A stretch of 34,597 nucleotides of DNA from Deltaproteobacteria bacterium (GTDB lineage: Bacteria > Desulfobacterota > Desulfobulbia > Desulfobulbales > VMSU01), in NCBI GenBank assembly GCA_021782655.1, contig JAJXUT010000020.1:1-34597 (forward strand), written 5' to 3'. The translations under genes and the position numbers were made by a program. The notes beneath the pieces were generated by a model. That model was not told the origin of the DNA, ran no database searches, and saw nothing but the letters and a program-made list of their open reading frames with translations. Shown in pieces: positions 1 to 7,602 of this stretch (position 1 is the stretch's first letter; each line of letters starts with the position of its first letter).

Positions 1-86
1 GCGCTGTAGAGGGCTTGGCTAAGCTCGAAGCACCGCCCCTTGGGGCAGGGGCCATCGGTCTGGTGCTCGTACTCGTAAATCGGCAT
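1..86 (-). CDS. FmdB-type zinc ribbon protein, 5' part only
   Basis: The reverse strand reads from an ATG at 86 off the left edge, giving 28 codons. The N-terminus MPIYEYEHQTDGPCPKGRCF carries the MPIYEY opening typical of FmdB-family small zinc ribbon proteins, with two cysteines (residues 14 and 19) where the first zinc knuckle would lie. The start is 5 bp beyond the stop of the methyltransferase gene, so the two are probably cotranscribed. The family has no firm biochemical role. The rest of the protein, including any second cysteine pair, is outside the window. Confidence 0.7.
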   Translation of the reverse strand, partial: MPIYEYEHQTDGPCPKGRCFELSQALYS

Positions 87-90
87 AGGG

Positions 91-816
91 TCAAGAGCCA
101 AGCGGACGCGCCGCCCGGGTTCCCGCCTCTTTCCTCGTCAGGCAGTTGAGCATCACCTCGTTCTTCTCCTCCCCCGAACTCAGCTCGATCTTCCGGGCCT
201 TGATCGTGTAGTCCGCCTGGGCCAGATCCAAAAACCGGTACAGGGTCTTGCGCCGCAAATCGTGGCACAGGTAGATGGCCCCGCCGGGGGCGAGCAGCCG
301 GTCGAACAGGGCCAGGAGCGGCGGCAGCAGGTCGTCGCGGAAGAGGATCTCGGCGCCGATGATGGTATTGAAGGGCGGAAGTTCCGGCGGCTGCTGCCAG
401 TCGAGAAAACGGCAATCCACCTTAAGATTGCTAGCCGCGGCGCTGACCCGCTGGAAATTTAGCACCCGCTCCTCGTAGTCGCTCAAGGTGACCTCAAACC
501 CCCTGGCCGCCGCCACCAGACCCGGCGCCCCCAGGCCGGCGCCCAGCTCCAGCAATCGCGGCCCGGCCGCAAGGGGCAGGGTGGCCGCCACGTCGGCCAA
601 GACCAGGGCCGCTTCCCAAAGCTTGACCCAAAAGGGAAACTCGGAGACGTTCTTAAACGGGTCGCGGCCCTTGAGCACGCATTCGAGGTCCTGAATCTTC
701 AGGAGCTTGATCTCGATCCCCCGCACCCGGAAAGGCTCGAAGGCGACCTGATAGTCCTTGCGCAGCCCCCTTAGGATCTTGGCCGCTGGCTCTGGTAAAT
801 CCCTGGCGATCAGCAT
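91..816 (-). CDS. class I SAM-dependent methyltransferase (Methyltransf_16 / METTL21-like)
   Basis: This 241-residue soluble protein has a Rossmann-type SAM-binding motif I, ELGAGLGAPG, at residues 90-99, preceded by a PFWVKLWEAALVLAD stretch. That arrangement is typical of the Methyltransf_16 group (nicotinamide N-methyltransferase and protein-lysine methyltransferase relatives). An acidic motif II (TLSDYEE) and a late strand (GGAIYLCHDLRR) follow. The start ATG has a GAGGAA ribosome site 5 bp upstream. It lies downstream of uppP and just upstream of the FmdB-like gene. The substrate cannot be read from sequence; protein lysine methylation is a family-based guess. Confidence 0.75.
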   Translation of the reverse strand: MLIARDLPEPAAKILRGLRKDYQVAFEPFRVRGIEIKLLKIQDLECVLKGRDPFKNVSEFPFWVKLWEAALVLADVAATLPLAAGPRLLELGAGLGAPGLVAAARGFEVTLSDYEERVLNFQRVSAAASNLKVDCRFLDWQQPPELPPFNTIIGAEILFRDDLLPPLLALFDRLLAPGGAIYLCHDLRRKTLYRFLDLAQADYTIKARKIELSSGEEKNEVMLNCLTRKEAGTRAARPLGS

Positions 817-867
817 CTGTTTCCTCGTTTTGTCACTACAACAAGCCCTGTCGGAGGCGGGTTCAGG

Positions 868-1677
868 TCAGTGCCACCATACCCAGCCCAGGACCATGGC
901 CGCCACCGCGAAACGGTAATAGGCGAAGATGGCGAACGACCGGGTCTGGATATAACGCATGATAAAGGCGATGAACAGATAGCCGGAGATGGCGGAGGCC
1001 ACAAAACCAAGGGCGAAGAAGCTGCCCTGGCCGGGCATCAGCCCGTGCCTGACGATCTTGATCAGATGCAAGGCCCCGGCCCCGGCGATGATCGGCACCG
1101 ACATCAGAAACGAAAACCGGGCCGCCGCCGTCCGGTCGAGGCCGCGGAATAGCCCCACGGTCATGGTGGCACCGCTCCTGGACACCCCAGGCACCAAGGC
1201 GAAGGCCTGGGCCAGCCCCAGAACCACGGCGTCAAGCATGCCGATATGCTGAAAATCGCGGCAACGGCGGCCAACGCCCTCGGCCCAAAGCAGAATCAGG
1301 CCGGTGCCCGCCAGGGCCGCCGCCACCAAGAGCGGCTGACGCAGGGCCGCCTCGATCCGGTTGGCGAACAGCTTGCCGAGCAGCCCGCCAGGAATGGTGG
1401 CTACCAGCAGCAACAGGGTCAGCCGCCGGTTGTCCCGCGCCTCGGGCGCCAAATCGCCGGGCCTGGCCACCGCCCTGGCCATGGCCAGCAGCTCAGTCTG
1501 GAAGTAAATGACCACCGCCACCAAGGTGCCCAGGTGCAGGGCCACGTCAAAGGCCAGGCCCGCCTCCTTGATCTTGAAAAAGGTCTCGGCCAGCACCAGA
1601 TGGCCGGAGCTGGATACCGGCAGAAACTCAGTCGCCCCCTGCAACAGGCCTAGCAGTATCGGTTGCGCAAGCTCCAT
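868..1677 (-). CDS. uppP: undecaprenyl-diphosphatase (UppP/BacA)
   Basis: This integral membrane enzyme dephosphorylates undecaprenyl diphosphate, recycling the lipid carrier for peptidoglycan and other surface glycans; overexpression of the family gives bacitracin resistance. The 269-residue length is normal. The two family signatures are present: QGATEFLPVSSSGH near residues 13-26 (catalytic glutamate and serines) and PGVSRSGAT at 163-171. Several hydrophobic segments follow. A GGGAGAGG ribosome site precedes the ATG. It starts 14 bp after the diguanylate cyclase stop, so the two may share a transcript. Confidence 0.95.
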   Translation of the reverse strand: MELAQPILLGLLQGATEFLPVSSSGHLVLAETFFKIKEAGLAFDVALHLGTLVAVVIYFQTELLAMARAVARPGDLAPEARDNRRLTLLLLVATIPGGLLGKLFANRIEAALRQPLLVAAALAGTGLILLWAEGVGRRCRDFQHIGMLDAVVLGLAQAFALVPGVSRSGATMTVGLFRGLDRTAAARFSFLMSVPIIAGAGALHLIKIVRHGLMPGQGSFFALGFVASAISGYLFIAFIMRYIQTRSFAIFAYYRFAVAAMVLGWVWWH

Positions 1678-1690
1678 ATTCCTCTCCCGT

Positions 1691-3181
1691 CTAACCCTCG
1701 GCCTTCCTGAAGGCCACCACCTGATCGCGGCCCCCTTGCTTGGCGTTATAAAGGGCCTGATCGGCGTTCTTGATGATTTGATCGGTGGTGTTCACCTGGT
1801 ACAGATCAAATTCCGCCACCCCCAGACTCATGGTGCAGTGAATCTCCGTATCCTCGAAGGGGATAACCATCCCCTTGATCGCCATCCGGATCCGTTCGGC
1901 AATGGAGACGGCGTGGGACAGCGGGGTCTCGGGAAGGATGAAGATAAACTCCTCGCCCCCGTAGCGGGCCGGGGTATCGTAGTCGCGGGAGTTCTCCCGC
2001 AAGGTCTTGCCCACCGCCACCAGCACCGCATCTCCCCCCTGATGGCCGTAGGTGTCGTTGACCTTCTTGAAGTGATCGATATCCATCATGATGCAGGAAA
2101 GACTACCCTCTTGACGAACGGCCTTAAGCACTGCCAACTCGAAGAGGTGCATCATGAACAGCCGGTTATAGACATGGGTCAAGGGGTCCTTGGTTACCAG
2201 ATTCTTGATCTTCTGGCGCATGACCTCGAAACTCTCCGCCAACTCGCCGATCTCGTCTTGCGAGGGCTCGATCTCCAACTCGGTCGAGTAGTTGAAGGCC
2301 ACGATATCCTTGGTGGCCTTGGAGAGCTTGCGGATCGGGCTGGAAATCTTGAAGGCGACAAACAGCAGGATCCACACCGACACCCAGCCCACGATCAACA
2401 TGGCGGCCACAATCCGGTTCTTCAGGGAGTTCAGGTCGGCCTGGTAGAAGCCAGCCGGCACCACCAGGGTAAGGTCGGCGCCCAGCAGGGTGTCGCGGGT
2501 CTGGTAGGTATAGACGCCTCCCTGCCGCTCGATCCGGCCAGGCGAGAGGTTGGAGGTCAGATGCCCCAGCACCTCCGCCGCCATCGGATGCAACGGATTC
2601 TGTTGCACGGGAGTCAACAGATTACGGCCCTGCTCGCTGAGCAAGACGGCGCAACCGTTGACCCGCAGGTAGGAGCGGATGCTGGCCGCCAGTTGCCCCT
2701 GATCGATGGCAATAACCAGGAAGGCCCGACCGGTGGGGGTCTGGGTGGGCCAGAGCAGGTACAACTCGTCTGATTGACGGCGAAACAGGGGCTCGACCTG
2801 ATCGTGCTGGGCGACCTCGTCCAGCCAGGAGCGAAACTCCGCCGGGATATTGCGGGCTTCGACATGATAGAGGGAAATCGAATGAAACAGCGGGTTGCGC
2901 CGGGCAAATCCGGCAAAAAGCGCCTTGGTCTCCGCCTCGGAGCTGAGGCTACAGGCGTTTTGCTGCACAAAGGCAGTCAATTCCTGCTCAATCTGTCCGA
3001 TCTCTTTGTTTAAAGATTTGGTGAGCTGATAGATCACCTCGCTGCTCTGCAAGGTTATGATCCGATCTGAATTCTGCCGGGTGCTGTTGGCAAAGGTATA
3101 ATAACTGATAAAACCGAAAATGGTCAGGGTGGCAACCAGTACCGTCCCGAAACTGGTGATGAGCTTAGCGTGTATCTTCAT
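1691..3181 (-). CDS. membrane diguanylate cyclase with periplasmic sensor, HAMP and GGDEF domains
   Basis: This 496-residue protein makes cyclic di-GMP from two GTP. Transmembrane helices at about 11-31 and 257-279 flank a periplasmic sensing region of about 225 residues, Cache-like in layout but not assigned. A HAMP linker (about 280-330) and a C-terminal GGDEF domain follow. The active-site motif GGEEF (408-412) is intact. The inhibitory site RDYD (399-402) sits exactly five residues before it, so product feedback inhibition is expected. No EAL domain is present. A PilZ protein and a prepilin peptidase elsewhere in the window are possible members of the same signalling theme. The ligand is unknown. 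Confidence 0.93.
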   Translation of the reverse strand: MKIHAKLITSFGTVLVATLTIFGFISYYTFANSTRQNSDRIITLQSSEVIYQLTKSLNKEIGQIEQELTAFVQQNACSLSSEAETKALFAGFARRNPLFHSISLYHVEARNIPAEFRSWLDEVAQHDQVEPLFRRQSDELYLLWPTQTPTGRAFLVIAIDQGQLAASIRSYLRVNGCAVLLSEQGRNLLTPVQQNPLHPMAAEVLGHLTSNLSPGRIERQGGVYTYQTRDTLLGADLTLVVPAGFYQADLNSLKNRIVAAMLIVGWVSVWILLFVAFKISSPIRKLSKATKDIVAFNYSTELEIEPSQDEIGELAESFEVMRQKIKNLVTKDPLTHVYNRLFMMHLFELAVLKAVRQEGSLSCIMMDIDHFKKVNDTYGHQGGDAVLVAVGKTLRENSRDYDTPARYGGEEFIFILPETPLSHAVSIAERIRMAIKGMVIPFEDTEIHCTMSLGVAEFDLYQVNTTDQIIKNADQALYNAKQGGRDQVVAFRKAEG

Positions 3182-3217
3182 CTCTCACTGGCCGGCTGGA
3201 AGTTGTGGCAAACTAAA

Positions 3218-3442
3218 TTATTTGGTTTTGCAAGAACCACCGCAGGTGCTTAAACCGATCAATCTATAGAGGGGGCAGAAGCGGCTAAGGCCGGTCAAGA
3301 GCGGCAAAAAAGCTACCACCTTGATAATATTCTGCGAGGTTCCTGGAGAGACTACGGGGTTGGGCATGTAGCCAATATACCCCAAGGCGGCGGCGATCAA
3401 CAGCCGGACGAACATATCAATGGTTCCAACATTCTTGTGCAT
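3218..3442 (-). CDS. YgaP-like inner membrane protein (DUF2892)
   Basis: This 74-residue protein starts MHKNVGTIDMFVRLLIAA, the pattern of the DUF2892 / YgaP transmembrane family, and has two hydrophobic helices (about 10-25 and 38-55). A C-terminal CPLYRLIGLSTCGGSC stretch contains three cysteines. In YgaP the equivalent domain is fused to a rhodanese; here it is freestanding. A GAGGAAA ribosome site lies 4 bp before the ATG. It sits between the diguanylate cyclase and a terminator that closes the upstream secreted-protein gene, so it probably has its own promoter or depends on readthrough. The function is unknown; a link to sulfur or thiol handling is inferred from the family and neighbours. 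Confidence 0.8.
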   Translation of the reverse strand: MHKNVGTIDMFVRLLIAAALGYIGYMPNPVVSPGTSQNIIKVVAFLPLLTGLSRFCPLYRLIGLSTCGGSCKTK

Positions 3443-3470
3443 ATATTTTCCTCAAAATAGCAATCACACC

Positions 3471-3512
3471 AAATAAAAAAAGAGCTGTCCAGCCTCGCGG
3501 TTGGACAGCTCT
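3471..3512 (-). terminator. Rho-independent terminator after the 67-residue secreted protein gene
   Basis: An 11-bp perfect stem (AGAGCTGTCCA at 3481-3491 pairing with 3502-3512) and a 10-nt loop are followed on the minus strand by TTTTTTATTT. It lies about 40 bp past the stop of the gene at 3551-3754. Confidence 0.88.
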
Positions 3513-3550
3513 CGAGGTTCCCGCCCTAGGCCAGGAACTATGGCCAGGGA

Positions 3551-3754
3551 TTAGCAGCCCTCGACCGCCTTCTTCTTGTTGCCGGTGACCTTGATCGGCT
3601 TGCCGGCCTCGATCTTGCCAGCGTCAGCGGCCTTGCAGTCCAGGGTAACGGTGGTGCCCTGAACGGACTTCACCTCGCAGGTAAAGGCATAGGTAACCGC
3701 AACCGTGCCGGCGGTGAATGCCAAAGCCATAGCCAAAGCGATCATCTTCTTCAT
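3551..3754 (-). CDS. small secreted protein, possibly ExtJ-like
   Basis: This 67-residue protein has a clear signal peptide (MKKMIALAMALAFTAGTVAV, probable cleavage after TYA near residue 22). The mature part of about 45 residues is lysine-rich and reads as a small beta domain (EVKSVQGTTVTLDCKAADAG), with cysteines at CEV, DCK and the very C-terminus (EGC). Similar short exported proteins in Geobacter-type bacteria are named after a selenite/tellurite reduction operon (ExtJ); that resemblance is from memory and tentative. The gene has its own likely promoter, a strong GGAGAGAGG ribosome site and its own terminator, so it is probably a well-expressed monocistronic unit. Confidence 0.7.
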   Translation of the reverse strand: MKKMIALAMALAFTAGTVAVTYAFTCEVKSVQGTTVTLDCKAADAGKIEAGKPIKVTGNKKKAVEGC

Positions 3755-3867
3755 TGTTCCTCTCTCCTTGTGTAAAATTAAGTGATTGTTCGTACTCCCC
3801 CAAAGCCGCCCTGGCCCGCCGTTTGACGCGTCAGGCGACTAACAACCCGGATAAAATCACAGGACGG

Positions 3868-3895
3868 AATTTACTCCAAATAACTCCCCTGTCAA
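3868..3895 (-). promoter_or_regulatory. putative sigma-70 promoter for the 67-residue secreted protein gene
   Basis: On the minus strand TTGACA (3890-3895), a 16-bp spacer and TAAATT (3868-3873) lie just past the terminator of the TlpA-like gene. The predicted leader to the ATG at 3754 is about 105 nt. Confidence 0.5.
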
Positions 3896-3897
3896 CC

Positions 3898-3936
3898 AAA
3901 AATTAGCCCCTTGCCGACTTAGCCGCCAGGGGGCTA
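3898..3936 (-). terminator. Rho-independent terminator overlapping the TlpA-like stop codon
   Basis: A 7-bp stem, TAGCCCC at 3904-3910 (plus strand) pairing with GGGGCTA at 3930-3936, is followed by five T residues on the minus strand. The upstream arm includes the TAG stop codon (3934-3936) of the thioredoxin gene. Confidence 0.7.
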
Positions 3937-4431
3937 CTGCAGCACCTGCTTGACCGCCGCCACAAAGGTATCATGGCTGGTCAAACCGTCAAAACGCTTA
4001 CTCACGTTGCCAGACTGATCGATCAAAAACGAGGCGGGAATGCCATATATTCCACCGAAATCACGGCTTATTTGCTCATCACCCATCACCACCGGATAGT
4101 TAATGCCCTTCTTGCCGATCACCTTCTGCACCGGCCCTTCGCCGTCCTGATCCATCGACACCCCGATAATCTGCAAGCCCTGAGGGCCAAATTCCTTTTG
4201 CAGGCTAACCAGGGAGGGGATCTCCTGCACGCAGGGACCGCACCAGGTGGCCCAGAAGTTGATCAGCACCGCCTTGCCACGGTACTTGCCGACGTCGATG
4301 ACCTTTTGATCCTGCACCGAGGGCCGGGCGAATTCCGGCACCTTGGCCGCCTGGGCCTGGGGGGTGGCGATCCCGGCCCAGAGGCCAATGACCAGCACGC
4401 CGACGATTTTCTTCCATCTAGCTTGTCTCAT
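3934..4431 (-). CDS. TlpA/ResA-type periplasmic thioredoxin-like protein
   Basis: This 165-residue exported thiol-disulfide oxidoreductase has a signal peptide (MRQARWKKIVGVLVIGLWAG, cleavage probably after AQA near residue 28). A thioredoxin fold follows, with the redox site WATWCGPC (cysteines 64 and 67) and a cis-proline region (YGIPASFLID). The ATG at 4431 was chosen over an upstream in-frame start at 4503 because it has an AGGAAG ribosome site at the right distance and begins directly with the signal peptide. TlpA/ResA proteins usually reduce apocytochrome c or deliver reductant in cytochrome maturation; that role here is inferred. Confidence 0.88.
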   Translation of the reverse strand: MRQARWKKIVGVLVIGLWAGIATPQAQAAKVPEFARPSVQDQKVIDVGKYRGKAVLINFWATWCGPCVQEIPSLVSLQKEFGPQGLQIIGVSMDQDGEGPVQKVIGKKGINYPVVMGDEQISRDFGGIYGIPASFLIDQSGNVSKRFDGLTSHDTFVAAVKQVLQ

Positions 4432-4440
4432 AGTTTTCTT

Positions 4441-4459
4441 CCTAAAAATATGGTTTAGG
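4441..4459 (-). promoter_or_regulatory. hairpin overlapping the ribosome site of the TlpA-like gene
   Basis: In the leader RNA, CCTAAA and TTTAGG form a 6-bp stem with a 7-nt loop. The 3' arm ends in AGG, which is part of the AGGAAG ribosome site 7 bp before the ATG at 4431. This could dampen or regulate initiation; that is an inference from position only. Confidence 0.35.
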
Positions 4460-4544
4460 GGATTAGCAGGGCCGGGATCGCGGTGTAACGGCGAGGCCCC
4501 CATTTATAATTGCAAATTACGATAAGCACGGACTCAAGCTTTGA

Positions 4545-4573
4545 CAATTATCCGCAAATCAGCTGCCTGTCAA
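4545..4573 (-). promoter_or_regulatory. putative sigma-70 promoter for the TlpA-like gene
   Basis: On the minus strand a perfect TTGACA (4568-4573) is followed after 17 bp by TAATTG (4545-4550), or after 16 bp by ATAATT. It lies just downstream of the end of the FliK-like gene and gives a leader of roughly 110 nt. Confidence 0.5.
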
Positions 4574-4590
4574 CAGCGATAAATCCCGCC

Positions 4591-5619
4591 CTAGGCTCGG
4601 ACGTCCACCAGGGAGAAACTCGCCAGCCGGCGGCAGGCCTTGGCGCTCAACTCCTCCTTAAGGGCCTGGAAGCTCCCCACCGGCGAGCACCGGCAGGAGA
4701 TGTCAATCTGGCCGCCGGCCAGAGGCTCCAGTGCCCGACGGAGGTCGGGCAAATGCTGCCGCAGGTGACTGGCGGCCTCGGGCGTGGCCAGGGAAAACAC
4801 CCCGGTCATCCGCCCGGGCCGGGAGGCAAGAGAGAGGTGCAGTTCGCCCAGCCTGCTCATGGCCAGATAGAAGCTCAGGCTGGAAACGGGGCTGGCATCA
4901 TTCCCGGAGGACTGTTCCTGGGAAAACATCCACTCGCCCCGGCCCGCCTGATCGGCGAAGAAGACCGGGAACAGCCAATAATTACCCTCCCCTGATGCCG
5001 GCGGCTGCTGATTAAGCTGGGCATGGGCCTCGAGTATGCGACCCAGTCTAGAAAGAGCCGGGTCGCTGTCCTCTAACAGGCCCTTGACGAGATTTACGGA
5101 CTCGGCGCGGCTAGAAGCGCCGCCCTGGGTCTCCGCCCCGGAAGGCCCCAGTAGTCCAAGCTGGGAAACGAGCCGGAGGAGACTCAACGGGTTGGAAACG
5201 GCTCCCACGGCGCCCTCGGCCCCCAGCAGCCCCAAGGGCGCCTTCGCTCCCCCCAAGCCGGGCGGCGTGGAAGAGGCGGACTCGCCTTCGGACAACAACT
5301 CGGGCAGCAGAAGCCGCAGCAGATCGAAGGCGGCGTTCGCCTTGCCCGCCAGGGCCAGGGGCGTCTGATCCCCGCCCGCCGCCTCGAACCAAAACTCCCG
5401 GCCCACCTCCAGGGCGACGGTGGCGGCGGCCCTAAACGTCCCCCGCTCGGTGAGCACGGTCAGCACCCCGTTCCCGTCTGCGGCGATCACCCGGCCCTTG
5501 AGCAACAGGCCGGGCTCCAGCCCCGCCGTCCCGGAAGACGCCCCCGCCGCCTTGCCCGCGTAAGCCTGCTCCCACGCCAGACGACCAGCAGCCGATGGAG
5601 GCGGGCCGCTGATCTTCAT
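4591..5619 (-). CDS. FliK C-terminal-domain-like protein
   Basis: This 342-residue protein has no signal peptide and no membrane helix. The first 240 residues are low-complexity and rich in Gly, Ala, Ser and Leu. Residues about 255-310 (LGELHLSLASRPGRMTGVFS... then LPDLRRALEPLAGGQIDISC) match the pattern of the flagellar hook-length control FliK C-terminal domain: a strand pair, an exposed-residue helix and a final strand. The ATG overlaps the stop of the upstream histidine kinase gene by four bases, so they are translationally coupled. No other flagellar gene is present in the window. It may be a true FliK-family protein or a relative recruited to another secretion or signalling role. Confidence 0.55.
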   Translation of the reverse strand: MKISGPPPSAAGRLAWEQAYAGKAAGASSGTAGLEPGLLLKGRVIAADGNGVLTVLTERGTFRAAATVALEVGREFWFEAAGGDQTPLALAGKANAAFDLLRLLLPELLSEGESASSTPPGLGGAKAPLGLLGAEGAVGAVSNPLSLLRLVSQLGLLGPSGAETQGGASSRAESVNLVKGLLEDSDPALSRLGRILEAHAQLNQQPPASGEGNYWLFPVFFADQAGRGEWMFSQEQSSGNDASPVSSLSFYLAMSRLGELHLSLASRPGRMTGVFSLATPEAASHLRQHLPDLRRALEPLAGGQIDISCRCSPVGSFQALKEELSAKACRRLASFSLVDVRA

Positions 5620-7451
5620 CTCGTCTGGGACAGGGGCAGCAGCACCATCACCTCGGTGCCCACCGATTTCCTGTTAATCACGAAATGGCCCTGATGGGCA
5701 GCCACAATCCGCTCCACCATCGCCAGGCCCATGCCGGTGCCGTAGCTCTTGGTGGTGTAAAACGGCTCCCGGGCCCGACGGAGCTGCTCGTCGTCGATGC
5801 CCTTGCCGCTGTCGGTGATGATGATCTTAAGCCAGGGGGCCTCCCTGACCAGCTCAATCGTCAGCCGCCCCCCCTCGGGCATGGCCTCGATGGCGTTTTT
5901 TAACAGATGAACCAGCATCTTGCTGATCTGAGCCGCATCCAGTTCCAGGGTCAGTTCGGGATCGGGCACGACGGTCTGCACCGTGATCTTGCGCTTGTTG
6001 ATGTCGGGCTGCATCAAGAGCAGCACCTTGTGCAACAGGGGGGAAAGCCGGGTCGGCTCAAGGTTAAACTCGGTGTGGGTTACGAAATCAAACAAATCGG
6101 CCAGGGTGACCTCCAGCCGGCTCGCCTCCCGATAAACCAGGTCGGCGTAATTGGCCATCTCCTGATCTTGGGTTTTCTTGGCCATCAGCCTGGCCAGGCC
6201 GCCGATAGAGGTAATGGGGTTCTGCAGGGTGTGGAGCATCTGGGAGGCCATGTGCCCCAAGGCGGAGAATCGCTCCGCCTCGATCAACAGGTCCTTGTTC
6301 TTGTCCAGTTCGTGGTTGACCGCCTCCAGTTCGGCGATGGTCTTTTGCATGTTGAGGTGCAGCCGGGTGTGCTCGATGACCAGGCTCGCCTGGCTGGAGA
6401 ACAGCTCCAAGGCGCTGACGTGGCTCTCGCTGATCTCCTGGCGGGTAACGAAGTTGTCGGCGATGATCACCCCCAGGGCCCGGCGCGGCGAGAAGAGCGG
6501 CACCACCACGAAGCTGTCGGCACCCAACAGCTCCACCATCCCCCCGGGCTCAAACCCTTCGACCTTGCCGGCCACCACGTTTAGACTCCGGCGTTCCAGG
6601 GCGGCGCGCACCAGGAGGTGGCCGGTGTCGCTCATCGGGACACTAAGACCCTGGATCAGCCGGTTAAGCCCCTGGCCGCCGTTGGCCCGGCAAAGGTTCG
6701 CATCCTTGACCAGATCGGAGAAGTCGAGCCGCTTCCGATTCAGTTCCTCCCACACCCGACCCGCCTCTTCCCGGCAGCCGGGGCCGATAGCCAGCCGGCC
6801 CTGAAGGGTCTGGGTTTCGTGATCGACCAGGGCCAGGAAGGCGCGATTGAAACGCAGCCCCTCGTTGGCGGTGATCCCCACCAGAATGGCCTGGAGGATC
6901 TCGTCCAACTCCACCGAGCTTAGGTAAACAGAGTTCATCTTCAGCGAGAGCTGGTGCATCAGTTGAATCCGGAAGTTGGCGTTTTCCAGATCGAACTGAT
7001 ACTGACGGTTCTGAATCACCAGCCGCCGCTTCTCAAGATTCTTCCGCACCGCAAGCAAAATCTCTTCCAGACGCACCGGCTTGGTCAAATAGTCGTCCGC
7101 CCCCCGCCGGAGGCAGTCCAGGGCTGTTTGCAGGTCGGTGCTGCCGGTGAGCATGATCACCGCCAGGAGCGGATACCTCTCCCGGATCAGGGCCAGCACC
7201 TCCAGTCCGGGCAGGTCGGGCAGGCCTAAGTCCAAAAGCACCAAGGCCACGGGCCGGCTCTCCAAGAGAGCAAAACATTCCGCAGCGGACCCAGCCTCCA
7301 GGGTAGGCAGACCCTTGTCCTCAAAAAAGAGCCTAAGCGGCTCCCGGATGAGCGGGTCGTCATCGACCACCACGACCACCTCGCCGCCGCGTAGCAGCTC
7401 GGCCTGGTAGTCGCTGGGGGCATGCTGGAATCCGGAAAGGGTGACGTTCAT
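5616..7451 (-). CDS. hybrid response regulator / sensor histidine kinase (REC-GAF-HisKA-HATPase)
   Basis: This 611-residue soluble kinase has domains in unusual input order. An N-terminal receiver (about 23-140) has phosphoacceptor D74 in LLDLGLP and the conserved KP at 124-125. A GAF-type sensor (about 175-365) follows, then a HisKA helix pair and HATPase. The likely phosphorylated histidine is H407, four residues before N411-P412, but the residue after it is Thr (LHTLQNP) where most kinases have Glu or Asp. The N box (LLKNAIEAMPEGG), G1 (DSGKGID), F box (REPFYTTK) and G2 (GTGMGL) are intact. With no membrane segment it is cytoplasmic. The receiver suggests it takes phosphate from an upstream kinase. 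It is followed, with overlap, by the FliK-like gene. Confidence 0.92.
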   Translation of the reverse strand: MNVTLSGFQHAPSDYQAELLRGGEVVVVVDDDPLIREPLRLFFEDKGLPTLEAGSAAECFALLESRPVALVLLDLGLPDLPGLEVLALIRERYPLLAVIMLTGSTDLQTALDCLRRGADDYLTKPVRLEEILLAVRKNLEKRRLVIQNRQYQFDLENANFRIQLMHQLSLKMNSVYLSSVELDEILQAILVGITANEGLRFNRAFLALVDHETQTLQGRLAIGPGCREEAGRVWEELNRKRLDFSDLVKDANLCRANGGQGLNRLIQGLSVPMSDTGHLLVRAALERRSLNVVAGKVEGFEPGGMVELLGADSFVVVPLFSPRRALGVIIADNFVTRQEISESHVSALELFSSQASLVIEHTRLHLNMQKTIAELEAVNHELDKNKDLLIEAERFSALGHMASQMLHTLQNPITSIGGLARLMAKKTQDQEMANYADLVYREASRLEVTLADLFDFVTHTEFNLEPTRLSPLLHKVLLLMQPDINKRKITVQTVVPDPELTLELDAAQISKMLVHLLKNAIEAMPEGGRLTIELVREAPWLKIIITDSGKGIDDEQLRRAREPFYTTKSYGTGMGLAMVERIVAAHQGHFVINRKSVGTEVMVLLPLSQTR

Positions 7452-7534
7452 GGGCTAAAATACCAGGGACTGTTATTTGGGAGACTGGACGAACATGGCC
7501 CCACGCTATTAAGGAAGGGGGCTTCTGTCAAGGA

Positions 7535-7576
7535 CAAAGAAAAGGGCCACCCCGGGACGCCGCCCGGAATGGCCCT
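7535..7576 (-). terminator. Rho-independent terminator of the YedE-type transporter gene
   Basis: The outer stem AGGGCCA (7543-7549) pairs with TGGCCCT (7570-7576), with an inner GC-rich CCCGG/CCGGG pairing. On the minus strand it is followed by TTTTCTTTG. It lies 27 bp beyond the transporter stop. Confidence 0.8.
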
Positions 7577-7602
7577 GTCAACACGCCGCCAGAGCGGCGG
7601 AT

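Noticed and set aside
1508-2773. Long plus-strand open frame of 421 codons
   Set aside because: It is antisense to the diguanylate cyclase and uppP, with His/Gln/Leu-rich composition typical of GC-rich shadow frames and no recognisable domain.
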